Assembly: GCA_020025655.1 (NCBI GenBank)
Contig: JAHHRR010000034.1
Location: 1-19,396 of the forward strand
From: Oscillospiraceae bacterium
GTDB lineage: Bacteria > Bacillota > Clostridia > Oscillospirales > Oscillospiraceae
Length of the DNA stretch: 19,396 bases
Reading direction: 5' to 3'
The notes below the pieces were generated by a model. It was not told the DNA's origin and searched no databases. It was given only the letters and a program-made list of their open reading frames with translations. Within the stretch, counting starts at the first letter, position 1. Each line of letters starts with the position of its first letter. Position numbers and translations under genes: made by a program. Below are positions 1 to 8,803 of the stretch, one piece after another.

Positions 1-71
1 CAGCGGGAGAAGGATTCGAACCCTCACAAACAGAGTCAGAGTCTGTCGTGCTACCTTTACACAATCCCGCT
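1..71 (-). tRNA. tRNA-Gln (anticodon CUG)
   Basis: Read on the minus strand the segment folds as a cloverleaf. The 7-bp acceptor stem is AGCGGGA with TCCCGCT, followed by discriminator G at position 1. The anticodon stem ACAGA/TCTGT holds the loop CTCTGAC, giving anticodon CTG (Gln, codon CAG). The T arm is GAGGG-TTCGAAT-CCTTC with one G-T pair. The weak A-U first acceptor pair is usual for tRNA-Gln. The window starts at the discriminator base, so whether CCA is encoded cannot be seen. Confidence 0.95.
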
Positions 72-102
72 AAGTTGTGGCTCATTGCTGAGTGCATAAG
101 CT

Positions 103-130
103 ATTATACTTAAAAATCTGAATTTGTCAA
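103..130 (-). promoter_or_regulatory. Promoter of the tRNA-Gln gene
   Basis: On the minus strand TTGACA (125-130) and TATAAT (103-108) are separated by 16 bp, both perfect sigma-A hexamers. Transcription would start about 25 nt before the mature tRNA. The A/T-rich run just upstream (131-160) resembles an UP element, fitting a stable-RNA promoter. Confidence 0.8.
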
Positions 131-253
131 CAGCTTTTTTAAATTTTTTTGAAAAATTATTGAAGCCGGAGCAGAGAAGGAGAAAATTCGGGCGTAATAT
201 AGGCTAAAGCGTGCCTTTTCCAGAATGTTGTTATAAAAAAAGTACAGTTATGA

Positions 254-282
254 TTGAAAAAGAATAAGAAAACTATTATACT
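254..282 (+). promoter_or_regulatory. Probable promoter of the MMPL/GLUG operon
   Basis: TTGAAA (254-259) and TATACT (277-282) lie 17 bp apart. Transcription would start near 289, leaving an untranslated leader of about 110 nt before the chosen start at 400. The rest of the gene-free stretch 72-399 is A/T-rich and shows no other gene. A weaker GTGACA element near 331 lacks a well-spaced -10. Confidence 0.55.
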
Positions 283-399
283 CATATTGTATAGGTGTTT
301 ATAAATTAACATAGTTGTGTATGAAAAAGCAGTGACAGTTAATATTTCTTTTATATTTGAGTGTAATAATGGTCGCAATGAATGAGTGTGGGGGATAAT

Positions 400-2856
400 A
401 TGGAAAGCAATAAGCATGGAAACTTTATGGAAAAAGTAGCCTCTGTTATAGTAGACAAACGAAATATAATCTTCTTTTTCTTTATAACAGCAGCTCTGTT
501 TTGTGCGGTATCTAAAAACTGGGTAAAGGTTTGCGATGACCTGACTCACTACCTGCCTGCCAATACTGAGACCCGTCAGGGCCTTGAGCTTATGGACAGA
601 GAATTTGTCACCTATGGCACGGCTGAGGTTATGGTGGAGAACATAAGCTATCCGCAGGCAGAAGAAATTCTGGAAAAAATCGAAAATATTGACGGCGTTA
701 AGTCTGTGGAGTTTGATGACAGCAAGAATCATTATAATGAAGCTGCTGCATTATACTCAGTTACCTTCGACGGACTTGTAAATGATGATGTCAGTATAAA
801 TGCACTGGCAGAAGTACGAGAACAGCTTGCAGATTACGATTTGAGGGTTAAGAGTGATGTAGGTAATCCGCTTAAAGCTATTATAAACGGCGAAATGCTG
901 GTTGTTGACCTGATTGCGGTTGTAATAGTTGTTTCAGTTCTGTTCCTTACCTCAAATACATATGCAGAAATTCCGGTATTGCTGATAACCTTCGGTGCGG
1001 CAGCTGTTCTGAATATGGGTACCAACTACCTTATGGGTGAGATATCCTTTGTAACAGACTCCATTGCCATTGTTTTGCAGCTGGCGCTGGCTATCGACTA
1101 TGCAATTATACTGTGCCACCGCTTCCAGGAGGAACGGGAGACGAAAGAGGCAAGAGAAGCGGCAATAGCTGCATTGAGCAAGGCTATCCCCGAAATTTTT
1201 GCAAGCAGCCTTACAACTGTTTCCGGCCTTCTGGCTCTGAGCTTTATGCAGTTTAAGCTGGGCTATGATATGGGCGTGGTGCTTATAAAGGCAATACTTT
1301 TAAGCCTTGTGTCTGTATTCTGCCTTATGCCCGGACTGCTTGTGGTATTTTCACCTCTTATTGATAAGAGCCACCACAAGAACTTTGTACCTAAGATTAA
1401 CTTCCTGGGCAAAGCTGTATATGCAACACGTTTTATTATGCCTGTGCTTTTTATAGCAGTTGCAGTCAGCGCCCTTGTATTCTCTCAGCGTTCCAACTAT
1501 GTTTATGAGCAGGAATCTGTACAGTCAATCAGAAAGAATGAGGCGCAGATATCTGCAAAGCGCATAGAAGATGTTTTCGGCAGAACCAATCAAATGGCGA
1601 TTATTGTTCCGTCCGGAGATTATGTAAAAGAGGCAAAGCTTGTAAAAGATGTATCTGAGCTCAGCAAGGTCGAGCGTGTTTTGAGCCTTGCAAATACCGA
1701 AGCCAAGGACGGATATTATATTACAAGCGCCCTGAACCCCAGACAGTTCTCTGAGCTTGCAAATCTTGACTATGAGATAGCACAGGTGCTGTATACGGGC
1801 TATGCGGTAAATAAGGATGAGTACGGACAGATAGTTACAAACCTTGATAATTACAGCGTACCCCTTATAGATATGTTTGATTATCTCAATGAGCGGCGCA
1901 GCGAAGTGGTTCTGGATCTGCCCAAGGAGACAGAGGACGAACTGGATGATCTGGAGGAAAAGCTTGCCGACGGTAAAAAACAGCTTCAGAGCAGGGACTG
2001 GAGCAGAATTGTTCTGGAACTGGATTTGCCCCGTGAAGGCGATGAGAGCTTTGAATATCTGAACATAATACACGGTATTGTTGCAAGGTATTATCCCGAA
2101 AGCTATGTTGTAGGCGATATCACCAGCTGCTACGATCTGCGGAGCTCTTTTGAAAACGATAATAAGCTTATAAGTGTGCTGACAATACTGTTTGTTATTG
2201 CGGTTCTGATATTCACATTTAAGTCAGTAGGTCTGCCTATACTGCTTATTTCTATAATTCAGGGAAGTATCTGGTGCAACTTCTCCATACCGTATCTTGC
2301 GGGAGAGAACCTGTTCTTCCTTACATATCTTATAGTCAGCGCTATACAGATGGGCGCAAATATTGACTATGCAATAGTAATTTCCAACCGTTATATGGAG
2401 CTTAAAAACAAGATGCCTCTGAAAGAAGCAATGATTGAGACACTGAACTTCTCGTTCCCCACAATCATTACTTCCGGTACCATGCTTGTATCCGCAGGCT
2501 TTGTTATAGGCTTCCTTACTTCAAACGAAACAATTTCAACTATCGGTATGTACCTCGGCATGGGTACCACAATGTCAATATTCCTTGTTATGTGTGTACT
2601 GCCGCAGATACTCCTGATGGGCGATATAATTATAAGAAAAACCTCATTTACTATTAAGCGCGGCAACACTGTTACCCATAAAGTAGGAACTATCCGTGTA
2701 AACGGCCATGTACGAGGTAAGCTTGACGGCTATATTGATGCGGAGGTTCACGGTATTTTCAGAGGCAGCCTGAATGCTGTGATTGATGTGGGAGACATAG
2801 AAGAACTTCCCGAAGCGGTAGACAGTGAGGATGGAGGTAGTAGCAATGAAAGCTAA
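400..2856 (+). CDS. MMPL-family (RND superfamily) membrane protein
   Basis: An 818-residue polytopic protein of the MMPL/RND exporter superfamily, whose members move lipids or other hydrophobic compounds across or out of the membrane using the proton gradient. It shows the two-fold RND layout. One helix lies near the N-terminus, followed by an extracytoplasmic domain, then a helix bundle with the motif AIDYAIILCHRF. A second soluble domain and second bundle follow, carrying ANIDYAIVISNRY, the matching motif of the second half. The start at 400 is preferred over the in-frame ATG at 382 because GGGGG at 390-394 sits 5 nt before it, while 382 has no ribosome binding site. The last 60 or so residues form an unusual cytoplasmic tail (RVNGHVRGKLDGYIDAEVHG and onward) that looks like short beta-helix repeats. 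The stop overlaps the next gene by 11 nt, so the two are probably translationally coupled. The substrate is unknown. Confidence 0.88.
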   Translation: MESNKHGNFMEKVASVIVDKRNIIFFFFITAALFCAVSKNWVKVCDDLTHYLPANTETRQGLELMDREFVTYGTAEVMVENISYPQAEEILEKIENIDGVKSVEFDDSKNHYNEAAALYSVTFDGLVNDDVSINALAEVREQLADYDLRVKSDVGNPLKAIINGEMLVVDLIAVVIVVSVLFLTSNTYAEIPVLLITFGAAAVLNMGTNYLMGEISFVTDSIAIVLQLALAIDYAIILCHRFQEERETKEAREAAIAALSKAIPEIFASSLTTVSGLLALSFMQFKLGYDMGVVLIKAILLSLVSVFCLMPGLLVVFSPLIDKSHHKNFVPKINFLGKAVYATRFIMPVLFIAVAVSALVFSQRSNYVYEQESVQSIRKNEAQISAKRIEDVFGRTNQMAIIVPSGDYVKEAKLVKDVSELSKVERVLSLANTEAKDGYYITSALNPRQFSELANLDYEIAQVLYTGYAVNKDEYGQIVTNLDNYSVPLIDMFDYLNERRSEVVLDLPKETEDELDDLEEKLADGKKQLQSRDWSRIVLELDLPREGDESFEYLNIIHGIVARYYPESYVVGDITSCYDLRSSFENDNKLISVLTILFVIAVLIFTFKSVGLPILLISIIQGSIWCNFSIPYLAGENLFFLTYLIVSAIQMGANIDYAIVISNRYMELKNKMPLKEAMIETLNFSFPTIITSGTMLVSAGFVIGFLTSNETISTIGMYLGMGTTMSIFLVMCVLPQILLMGDIIIRKTSFTIKRGNTVTHKVGTIRVNGHVRGKLDGYIDAEVHGIFRGSLNAVIDVGDIEELPEAVDSEDGGSSNES

Positions 2857-5746
2857 AAAAGGTATATCTCTTGCACTTATGCTTGCAATGCTGGTCAGTA
2901 TTTTAATACCTGCGGCTTTTGCGGATAATAAGGAGCTGCATATCAAAAATGCAGAACAGCTGAGAAAATTTTCAACTGACTGCTCTCTGGATACCTATTC
3001 CGAAGGACTTACGGTAATACTTGATAATGACATAGACCTTCAGGGCGAGGATTTTTATCCCATACCTACTTTCAGCGGTGTATTTGACGGAGGCGGTCAC
3101 AGTATAATAAACATGAAGACCGTCACAAATGGCTCTCATCAGGGTATGTTCAGATATATCCAGAAGGAGGGAACTGTCAAGAACCTGAAAGTTGAAGGAG
3201 AAGTTACACCTGACGGCAGCAAAAATCAGATAGGCGGTATAGCAGGACTTAACTACGGAATTATTTCCGACTGCAGCTTCAAAGGCAATGTAGAAGGTAA
3301 TGCGCATATCGGCGGTATCTGCGGCGAAAATCAGGGCAGCATTAAAAACTGCACTGTTGCAGGCAGCATCGAAGGTAAGCAGGCTGCAGGCGGTATCTGC
3401 GGCAAAAACACAGGCCTTGTTATTGGATGCAAAAATGAGGCAGAGATAAATACAAGCATAAACGAAAAGGGACTTGAACTGGATAAGCTCAGCCTTATGG
3501 ATGTTACAAATATTGAGCTTACCAAAGCGGAAGATCCTGATGTAGTAACTGACAGTGCAGGTATTGCAGGTTATTCCAACGGCCTTATAAGCGAATGTGA
3601 AAACCGTGGTACAGTAGGCTATCAGCACTATGGTTATAATATCGGCGGTATAGTCGGACGCCAGTCCGGATATGTGGAAAAATGCATTAACTACGGCGAA
3701 GTTTTCGGCCGTAAGGATGTGGGCGGTATAGTTGGCCAGATGGAGCCGTATCTTCATCTGAAAAATGCTGTCAATCTGGCAGGCGAGGTTTATGCGCTGC
3801 ATAATATGGTGTCCGATGCACTCAGCAATGTAGGCGATATGTCATCACAGATGAAGGATTCTTTGGAAAATATAAGAATTGATGCCGACAATATGCTGGA
3901 TGATATGCAGAATAACATAAAGAAGGATGATAAAAATGCGTCCGGCGCAGCTGCATTTGATAATGAAAATCTGCTGCCCGTAAATCTTTCAGCGGTTGGC
4001 GGAGAGGGTGAAGCTCCGGCTGAAGAGCCTGTACCCGAAGAGCCTGCACCCGAAAAACCTGCCGAACCTGCACCGACAGAACCTGAGACAAATCCTGATG
4101 ACTCGAAGCCGGAACTGAATCCCAATTTCGACGTTAGCGGAATGAACATAGAAGATTACCGTGGTTATCTGGAGAGTATGGCTGATGAGATGCAGTATCT
4201 TAACAGCAGCATGGGACAGTCAGCTGAGGATCTGGCTGATGATCTGAAGCGTGTAAGCGCACAGCTTTCAAATATTATTCTGGTTATGGCTAATATGCTG
4301 TCGGGCGGAGATCGCACAGCAATAGAGGATATTTCCGATAAGCTGGGCATGAATGACATCGACGGCAGAGTTGGCAGCTGCATAAACTACGGACAGATAG
4401 AAGCAGATAAGAATGTAGGCGGCATTGCGGGAATGATGGGTGTTGAATATGACTTCGACCTTGAGGGAAGTCTCACCGAGAATTTCAGCAGAAGCAAGCT
4501 CCTTACAGCGACCTATCAGACAAAATGCGTTAACAGCAGCAATATAAACGAAGGTCAGGTACAGGGCAAAAAAGAGAATGTAGGCGGCATATGCGGTTTT
4601 GAGGAACTGGGCAGTATAAGAAACTGCGAGGGATACGGCAGCATCAGAAGTGAGGAAGGCGGCTGTGTAGGCGGCATTGCCGGACGGTCACTTAGCGACA
4701 TTCATAAAAGCTATGCCATGTGCAATCTTGACGGAAGCACCAATATCGGCGGTATTGCAGGATATGGTACAAAAATCAAAGACTGCGGCAGCCTTGTCGG
4801 AATAATGGATATCACAAATCCCTGCTGCGGTGCTATTGCAGGCTGGGCGGATGTGACCATAGATAATAATATAGAAAATAATACCTATGTTCATGAGACT
4901 CTTGGCGCAATAGACGGCATAAGCTATGAAGGTAAAGCAGTCGGCAGCGATTATGAAAGCTTTTTGAAAACCGAGGGTCTGCCCGACAAGTTCAAGAGCC
5001 TTACTATCAGCTATGTGGCTGACGGCAAAGAGGTTGGAAAGCTTGAGTTTACATACGGCGGCAGCATAGATGAAACCAAGATACCGCCGGTCCCCGAAAA
5101 GCAGGGATATACCGGCAGATGGCCTGAGTATGATTACTCCAAGCTCTATTTCAGCGATACGATAGAAGCGGTATATTCAAACAGACAGGAAGCTATTGCA
5201 AGTAAGGATCACAGAGAAAATTCACCCATGTCGATAGTTCTTCTTGAGGGAGACTTCCCTGATAATGCCGAGGTGCTGCTGAATAAGTTCAGCGGTGCAG
5301 GCCCTGTAAATCCTGACGGGGATATTTATGAAAAATGGGTTATGCGTATTGAAGAAGCAGGTGAGGCACCCAAGGGTGAATACACTGTGCGGTATGCAGC
5401 CCCTGATCATAAAGGCAGGGTAAGTATCTACATTTATGACGGAGAGAACTGGACTAAGGCTGATACCGGTAAAAACGGCAGCTATGTTACCTTCCCCGCA
5501 ACGGGCAGTGAAGTTGTATTCTGCTCGGCAGTATCTGAAAGAGGCAGCATGGGCGGTACAATAGGCGGAATTATATCTGTGCTTGCCGCAGCGCTGATTC
5601 TTATGCTTATCGTTAAAAAAATCAAGAAAAAGAAAGCTGAGAACGGATGCGAAAATAAAGAACCTGCACCGGAAGAAGCAAAAGCAGATGAGCCCGTGAA
5701 GGAAAAATCAGAAAAGGCAACTGCTGATACAGCTAAAAAAGAATAA
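2846..5746 (+). CDS. GLUG-repeat surface protein with C-terminal membrane anchor
   Basis: A 966-residue exported protein of unknown function. A signal peptide (about residues 1-26, ending PAAFA) is followed by GLUG-type repeats, recognisable as recurring GGIAG/GGICG/GGIVG boxes with alternating short strands, at roughly residues 129-285 and 524-640. This pattern is typical of right-handed beta-helix or adhesin-like surface proteins. Between the repeat blocks lies a helical stretch rich in Met, Asp and Asn (about 315-360) and a Pro/Glu-rich linker (about 385-425). Near the C-terminus there is an InlB/Listeria-Bacteroides-like repeat (YVADGKEVGKLEFTYGG region). A transmembrane helix (GGIISVLAAALILMLIV) with a Lys-rich cytoplasmic tail comes last. 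No LPXTG motif is seen. The start at 2846 is chosen because GGAGG (2833-2837) lies 8 nt upstream and the signal peptide begins there; the longer GTG start at 2825 lacks this. It is co-transcribed with the MMPL protein. Confidence 0.85.
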   Translation: MKAKKGISLALMLAMLVSILIPAAFADNKELHIKNAEQLRKFSTDCSLDTYSEGLTVILDNDIDLQGEDFYPIPTFSGVFDGGGHSIINMKTVTNGSHQGMFRYIQKEGTVKNLKVEGEVTPDGSKNQIGGIAGLNYGIISDCSFKGNVEGNAHIGGICGENQGSIKNCTVAGSIEGKQAAGGICGKNTGLVIGCKNEAEINTSINEKGLELDKLSLMDVTNIELTKAEDPDVVTDSAGIAGYSNGLISECENRGTVGYQHYGYNIGGIVGRQSGYVEKCINYGEVFGRKDVGGIVGQMEPYLHLKNAVNLAGEVYALHNMVSDALSNVGDMSSQMKDSLENIRIDADNMLDDMQNNIKKDDKNASGAAAFDNENLLPVNLSAVGGEGEAPAEEPVPEEPAPEKPAEPAPTEPETNPDDSKPELNPNFDVSGMNIEDYRGYLESMADEMQYLNSSMGQSAEDLADDLKRVSAQLSNIILVMANMLSGGDRTAIEDISDKLGMNDIDGRVGSCINYGQIEADKNVGGIAGMMGVEYDFDLEGSLTENFSRSKLLTATYQTKCVNSSNINEGQVQGKKENVGGICGFEELGSIRNCEGYGSIRSEEGGCVGGIAGRSLSDIHKSYAMCNLDGSTNIGGIAGYGTKIKDCGSLVGIMDITNPCCGAIAGWADVTIDNNIENNTYVHETLGAIDGISYEGKAVGSDYESFLKTEGLPDKFKSLTISYVADGKEVGKLEFTYGGSIDETKIPPVPEKQGYTGRWPEYDYSKLYFSDTIEAVYSNRQEAIASKDHRENSPMSIVLLEGDFPDNAEVLLNKFSGAGPVNPDGDIYEKWVMRIEEAGEAPKGEYTVRYAAPDHKGRVSIYIYDGENWTKADTGKNGSYVTFPATGSEVVFCSAVSERGSMGGTIGGIISVLAAALILMLIVKKIKKKKAENGCENKEPAPEEAKADEPVKEKSEKATADTAKKE

Positions 5747-5775
5747 AAACCTGAATAAACGCAGCAAATAAAAGC

Positions 5776-5813
5776 AAATCCCCCTTGTGCTTTTTCGGCA
5801 CAAGGGGGATTTT
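5776..5813 (+). terminator. Intrinsic terminator of the MMPL/GLUG operon, probably bidirectional
   Basis: A perfect 15-bp stem (5776-5790 with 5798-5812, core TCCCCCTTGTGC) has a 7-nt loop and ends in a T run. It lies between convergent genes. Read on the minus strand the stem is followed by a looser T-rich stretch, so it may also serve the ABC importer operon. Confidence 0.9.
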
Positions 5814-5888
5814 ATATGCGTATAATAAGATTTCAGTGAGTTTTAAACTCTGCTATGTTCAGATACATATTTAAAGGAGGGTGAGGTG

Positions 5889-6686
5889 TTATTTGCTCAA
5901 AAGCACCTGATCGTTTTCGAGCTGGTTTCCGGAAAGCGAAGCAAACATATCCATAAGCTCGTGCTTTGTGATGTTCTCTTTCTCTTTTCCGCTTATATCC
6001 AGAATGATTTTACCGTGATTCATCATTATAAGACGATTTCCGTGACGGATAGCATCGTTCATGTTATGAGTGATCATCATGGCGGTGAGATTGCCCTCGG
6101 ATACAATTCTGTCGGAAAGTTCAAGAACCTTTGCGGCAGTGGCAGGATCGAGAGCTGCGGTGTGCTCATCTAAAAGAAGAAGCTTGGGCTTTTGCAGGGA
6201 GGCCATCAAAAGGGTGAGAGCCTGACGCTGACCGCCGGAGAGAAGGCCTACCTTTGCGCTCATTCTGTCCTCAAGACCAAGTCCCAGAGGCTTCAGAAGC
6301 TGGACATATTTTTCCTTTTCCTCAGCGGTAACGCCCCAGTGCAGACCTCTGGGATTACCTCTGCGCAAAGCAAGAGCCAGATTTTCTTCAACCTGCATAT
6401 TTGGTGCAGTACCCATCATAGGGTCCTGAAAGACTCTGCCGATGAGCTTTGCACGTTTGTGCTCAGGCAGAGCGGTGATATCTTTGCCGTCGAGAATTAT
6501 TCTGCCGCTGTCAACAGGCCATACACCGGCCACGGCATTGAGCATGGTGGATTTACCGGCTCCGTTGCCGCCGATTACTGTTACAAAATCGCCGGGGTTC
6601 AAGTGCAGATTTAAGCCGCATAGTGCTTTTTTCTCATTTATTGTGCCTTTATTGAATGTTTTACTTATGTTTTCTAATTTAAGCAT
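5889..6686 (-). CDS. ABC transporter ATP-binding protein (tryptophan/tyrosine-type importer)
   Basis: The 265-residue cytoplasmic ATPase of an ABC importer. Visible motifs are Walker A GGNGAGKST (residues 39-47), the Q-loop glutamine at 87, signature LSGGQ (149-153), Walker B LLLLDE (169-174) and the H-loop histidine at 207. It is the last gene of a binding protein-permease-ATPase operon and its start overlaps the permease stop by 8 nt. AAGGAG lies 9 nt before the ATG. The family resembles the branched-chain amino acid LivF/LivG ATPases and the uncharacterised tryptophan/tyrosine set. The aromatic amino acid assignment rests mainly on the operon leader at 8680-8818. Confidence 0.9.
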   Translation of the reverse strand: MLKLENISKTFNKGTINEKKALCGLNLHLNPGDFVTVIGGNGAGKSTMLNAVAGVWPVDSGRIILDGKDITALPEHKRAKLIGRVFQDPMMGTAPNMQVEENLALALRRGNPRGLHWGVTAEEKEKYVQLLKPLGLGLEDRMSAKVGLLSGGQRQALTLLMASLQKPKLLLLDEHTAALDPATAAKVLELSDRIVSEGNLTAMMITHNMNDAIRHGNRLIMMNHGKIILDISGKEKENITKHELMDMFASLSGNQLENDQVLLSK

Positions 6687-7635
6687 TGATATCGGCTCCT
6701 TGCTTTTTCAGTTTTTTGAATGAGTTCTGTGACTGCTCTTTGAGGTGGGGTACAGCCAGAAACAGTGCAACTATAATGGCGGTGAAAAGCTTGAGGTCAT
6801 TGGAATTCAGCTTGAGCCACAGAACCACCACAACGACCAGATAGTAAAGAATTCCGCCTATTACGGTAAAGGCAAATGTGCCGAGGAAGTTAAGGCGCTT
6901 TCCGAGGATGCCCTTTCCCATAACCTCACCGATTATAACTGCGGCAAGACCGATAACAATGGCACCTCTGCCCATATTTATATCGGCAAAGCCCTGATAC
7001 TGTGCCATAAGGCCGCCGGCAAGAGCGACGATTCCGTTTGAAAGGCCAAGGCCCAGAACTTTCATTGAAGAAATGTTTATGCCCAGAGCGCTGCTCATAT
7101 GGGGGTTATTGCCTGTGGCACGCATTGCAGAACCCTGCTCGGTGCCGAAATACCAGTAGAATAAAACAATAAGTGCCAGAGACATTAAAATTCCGGTGAG
7201 TATGGCGGCGGGAATATTGCGGGAAGAGAGAATAAGACTGAACTTATCCACGCTTACTGCTTTATTGGCAGCCATACCCATTATGCGGAGATTTATAGAG
7301 TACAGAGAAAACTGGGTAAGAATACCGGAAAGAATTATAGGGATTCCGAATCTGGTGTGGAGAAATCCCGTACAGAGACCGGCGAGAATTCCGGCCACAA
7401 CTGCAACTAAAAGTGCAAGCCATGCGGGGCAGCCGGCTAAAATGAGCATTACAGTCACAGCTCCGCCGGTAGTAAACGAGCCGTCAACAGTCAGGTCGGC
7501 CACATCGAGAATGCGGAAAGTTATATATATTCCCAGTGCCATAAGACCCCAGATAAGGCCTTGAGCAATGCCGCCGGGCATATTTTTAAAGAGCTTCAGC
7601 AGACTCAAAGAGGCGAAGTATGCAGTAATAGTCAT
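6679..7635 (-). CDS. ABC transporter permease (tryptophan/tyrosine-type importer)
   Basis: A 318-residue inner-membrane permease with about eight hydrophobic helices. The segment ALGIYITFRILDVADLTVDG near residue 32 is characteristic of the BPD_transp_2 permeases paired with ABC_sub_bind lipoproteins. GGAG lies about 8 nt before the ATG. It follows the binding-protein gene after 21 nt and overlaps the ATPase gene by 8 nt, so the three are one operon. It probably forms the homodimeric channel for the amino acid delivered by the lipoprotein. Confidence 0.9.
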   Translation of the reverse strand: MTITAYFASLSLLKLFKNMPGGIAQGLIWGLMALGIYITFRILDVADLTVDGSFTTGGAVTVMLILAGCPAWLALLVAVVAGILAGLCTGFLHTRFGIPIILSGILTQFSLYSINLRIMGMAANKAVSVDKFSLILSSRNIPAAILTGILMSLALIVLFYWYFGTEQGSAMRATGNNPHMSSALGINISSMKVLGLGLSNGIVALAGGLMAQYQGFADINMGRGAIVIGLAAVIIGEVMGKGILGKRLNFLGTFAFTVIGGILYYLVVVVVLWLKLNSNDLKLFTAIIVALFLAVPHLKEQSQNSFKKLKKQGADINA

Positions 7636-7656
7636 TTTGTTTACTCCAATCTGAAA

Positions 7657-8634
7657 TTATTTGCTGATAGGGCGGAAGTCGTCGGGAACGGAGATACCGA
7701 GAGCCTGGCAGTTGTCAGCGTTGTATACTTTGGTGAACTGAGGTGCAAGGCGAATTTCCATCTGGGAAATATCAGCACCGTCAAGGAGAATTTCGCAGGC
7801 CATTTCACCGGTGGCTTTGCCGAGGTCGTAGTAGGAGATGGAAAGGCTTGCGACACCGAAGAGGCTGCAGGCATTTTCCTCACCGCTTATGATGGGAACA
7901 CCTTCGTTCAGAGAAATATTGTTGATTGCCTCTCCGCAGCTTGCGGCAGTGTTGTCAGTGGGAATGTAAAGCACATCGCACTCACTGCAGGCAGTGGAGC
8001 AGACAGAAGATACGTCGTTTGAATCGGAGAAGCTGCACTCCTTGATGGTGTAGCCCATGCTCTCGAAAATAGGACGGATGCTTTGAACCTGGAAAAGAGA
8101 GTTGGGTTCACCGGAGCAGTAGAGAATTCCCACGGTTTCGGCATCAGGGAAAAGCTCGCTTAAAATTTCGGCCTGACCTTCAAGCGGTGCAAGATCGGAG
8201 GTTCCGGAAATGTTTCTGCCGGAAACACCGGTCCAGTTTTCCTCACCGAGAGCGGTACCGTAATCTGTGATTGAAGTACCGAGAATTGGAATATCACCGG
8301 TGGCGGAAACTGCGGCCTGCAAAGATGCGGTTGCGTTTGCCATTATAAGGTCTGCCTCGTCACTTACAAACTGATTGCAGATGACAGTGCAGGTAGGTGA
8401 GTCACCGGAGGCATTTTTAAGGGAAATGTTGACTCTGTCACCAAGACCTTCTTTGAGTGCATCTATAAATCCCTGAGATGCAGCGTCAAGAGCGGGATGC
8501 TGGGCAAGCTGGCAGATACCGACGTTGAACTCCGCATCGGATGACGGAGTTTCTGCCGGCGGATTTTCTGCTCCGCAGGCTGCCAGCGCCAGTGTAAGGC
8601 ATAATGTGCAAATGATAGCTGAGAATTTTTTCAT
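7657..8634 (-). CDS. Substrate-binding lipoprotein (ABC_sub_bind/TrpX-like)
   Basis: A 325-residue exported lipoprotein that would capture substrate for the downstream permease. The signal peptide ends in the lipobox LAAC with the lipidated Cys at residue 20. The mature part has the two-lobed fold of the ABC_sub_bind family, with an N-terminal NVGICQLAQHPALDAASQGF stretch and a later SISYYDLGKATGEMA stretch, both typical. GGGAGGA lies just upstream of the ATG. The family includes tryptophan and tyrosine binders. The Tyr/Phe-rich leader peptide ahead of this gene suggests tyrosine, perhaps also phenylalanine, but specificity cannot be read from the protein alone. Confidence 0.88.
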   Translation of the reverse strand: MKKFSAIICTLCLTLALAACGAENPPAETPSSDAEFNVGICQLAQHPALDAASQGFIDALKEGLGDRVNISLKNASGDSPTCTVICNQFVSDEADLIMANATASLQAAVSATGDIPILGTSITDYGTALGEENWTGVSGRNISGTSDLAPLEGQAEILSELFPDAETVGILYCSGEPNSLFQVQSIRPIFESMGYTIKECSFSDSNDVSSVCSTACSECDVLYIPTDNTAASCGEAINNISLNEGVPIISGEENACSLFGVASLSISYYDLGKATGEMACEILLDGADISQMEIRLAPQFTKVYNADNCQALGISVPDDFRPISK

Positions 8635-8679
8635 TTTGTTTTCCTCCCGAAATATATTGATACCTTTAAAAAAGCATAT

Positions 8680-8711
8680 AAAAAAACCGCACGGTTGAAG
8701 TTCCGTGCGGC
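8680..8711 (-). terminator. Attenuator terminator hairpin (3:4)
   Basis: On the minus strand an 8-bp G/C stem, CCGCACGG (8703-8710) with CCGTGCGG (8687-8694), has an 8-nt loop and is followed by seven T. It lies between the leader peptide and the first ABC gene, so it stops transcription before the operon unless the antiterminator forms. Confidence 0.9.
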
Positions 8712-8803
8712 TTTAATATAATCAAATCTAATGGCTTATTTTTTTGCAGCACAAACTTCTATTACTTTGTAAAAAAGTAATAGTAATAATATGCAGCTGC
8801 AAA
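8680..8803 (-). promoter_or_regulatory. Tyr/Phe ribosome-mediated transcription attenuator
   Basis: Four mutually exclusive segments can be read on the minus strand. Segment 1, TTTGCAGC (8796-8803), is inside the leader peptide just before the Tyr codons. Segment 2 (8743-8758) begins right after the tandem stop codons. It contains GCTGCAAA, the perfect 8-nt complement of segment 1, and AAGTTTGTGCTGC. Segment 3, GCCGCACGGAACTT (8698-8711), pairs with segment 2 over 12 base pairs with one bulge and one mismatch. Segment 3 also pairs with segment 4 (8687-8694) as the terminator. A further 10-bp hairpin (8759-8768 with 8774-8783) spans the last Tyr codons and the stops. Inferred logic: stalling at Tyr or Phe codons masks segment 1 and frees 2 to pair with 3, so the operon is read. 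When charged tRNA is plentiful the ribosome reaches the stops, covers segment 2, and the terminator forms. Confidence 0.88.

Noticed and set aside
157..732. 191-codon minus-strand frame at the left end
   Set aside because: It is antisense to the MMPL gene and its promoter region, has no family resemblance and low-complexity Phe/His content typical of a shadow frame.
5886..6173. Plus-strand frame preceded by a strong AAAGGAGGGTGAGG sequence
   Set aside because: It runs antisense to the ABC ATPase gene, gives no recognisable protein, and the Shine-Dalgarno-like run appears to be chance in the intergenic gap.
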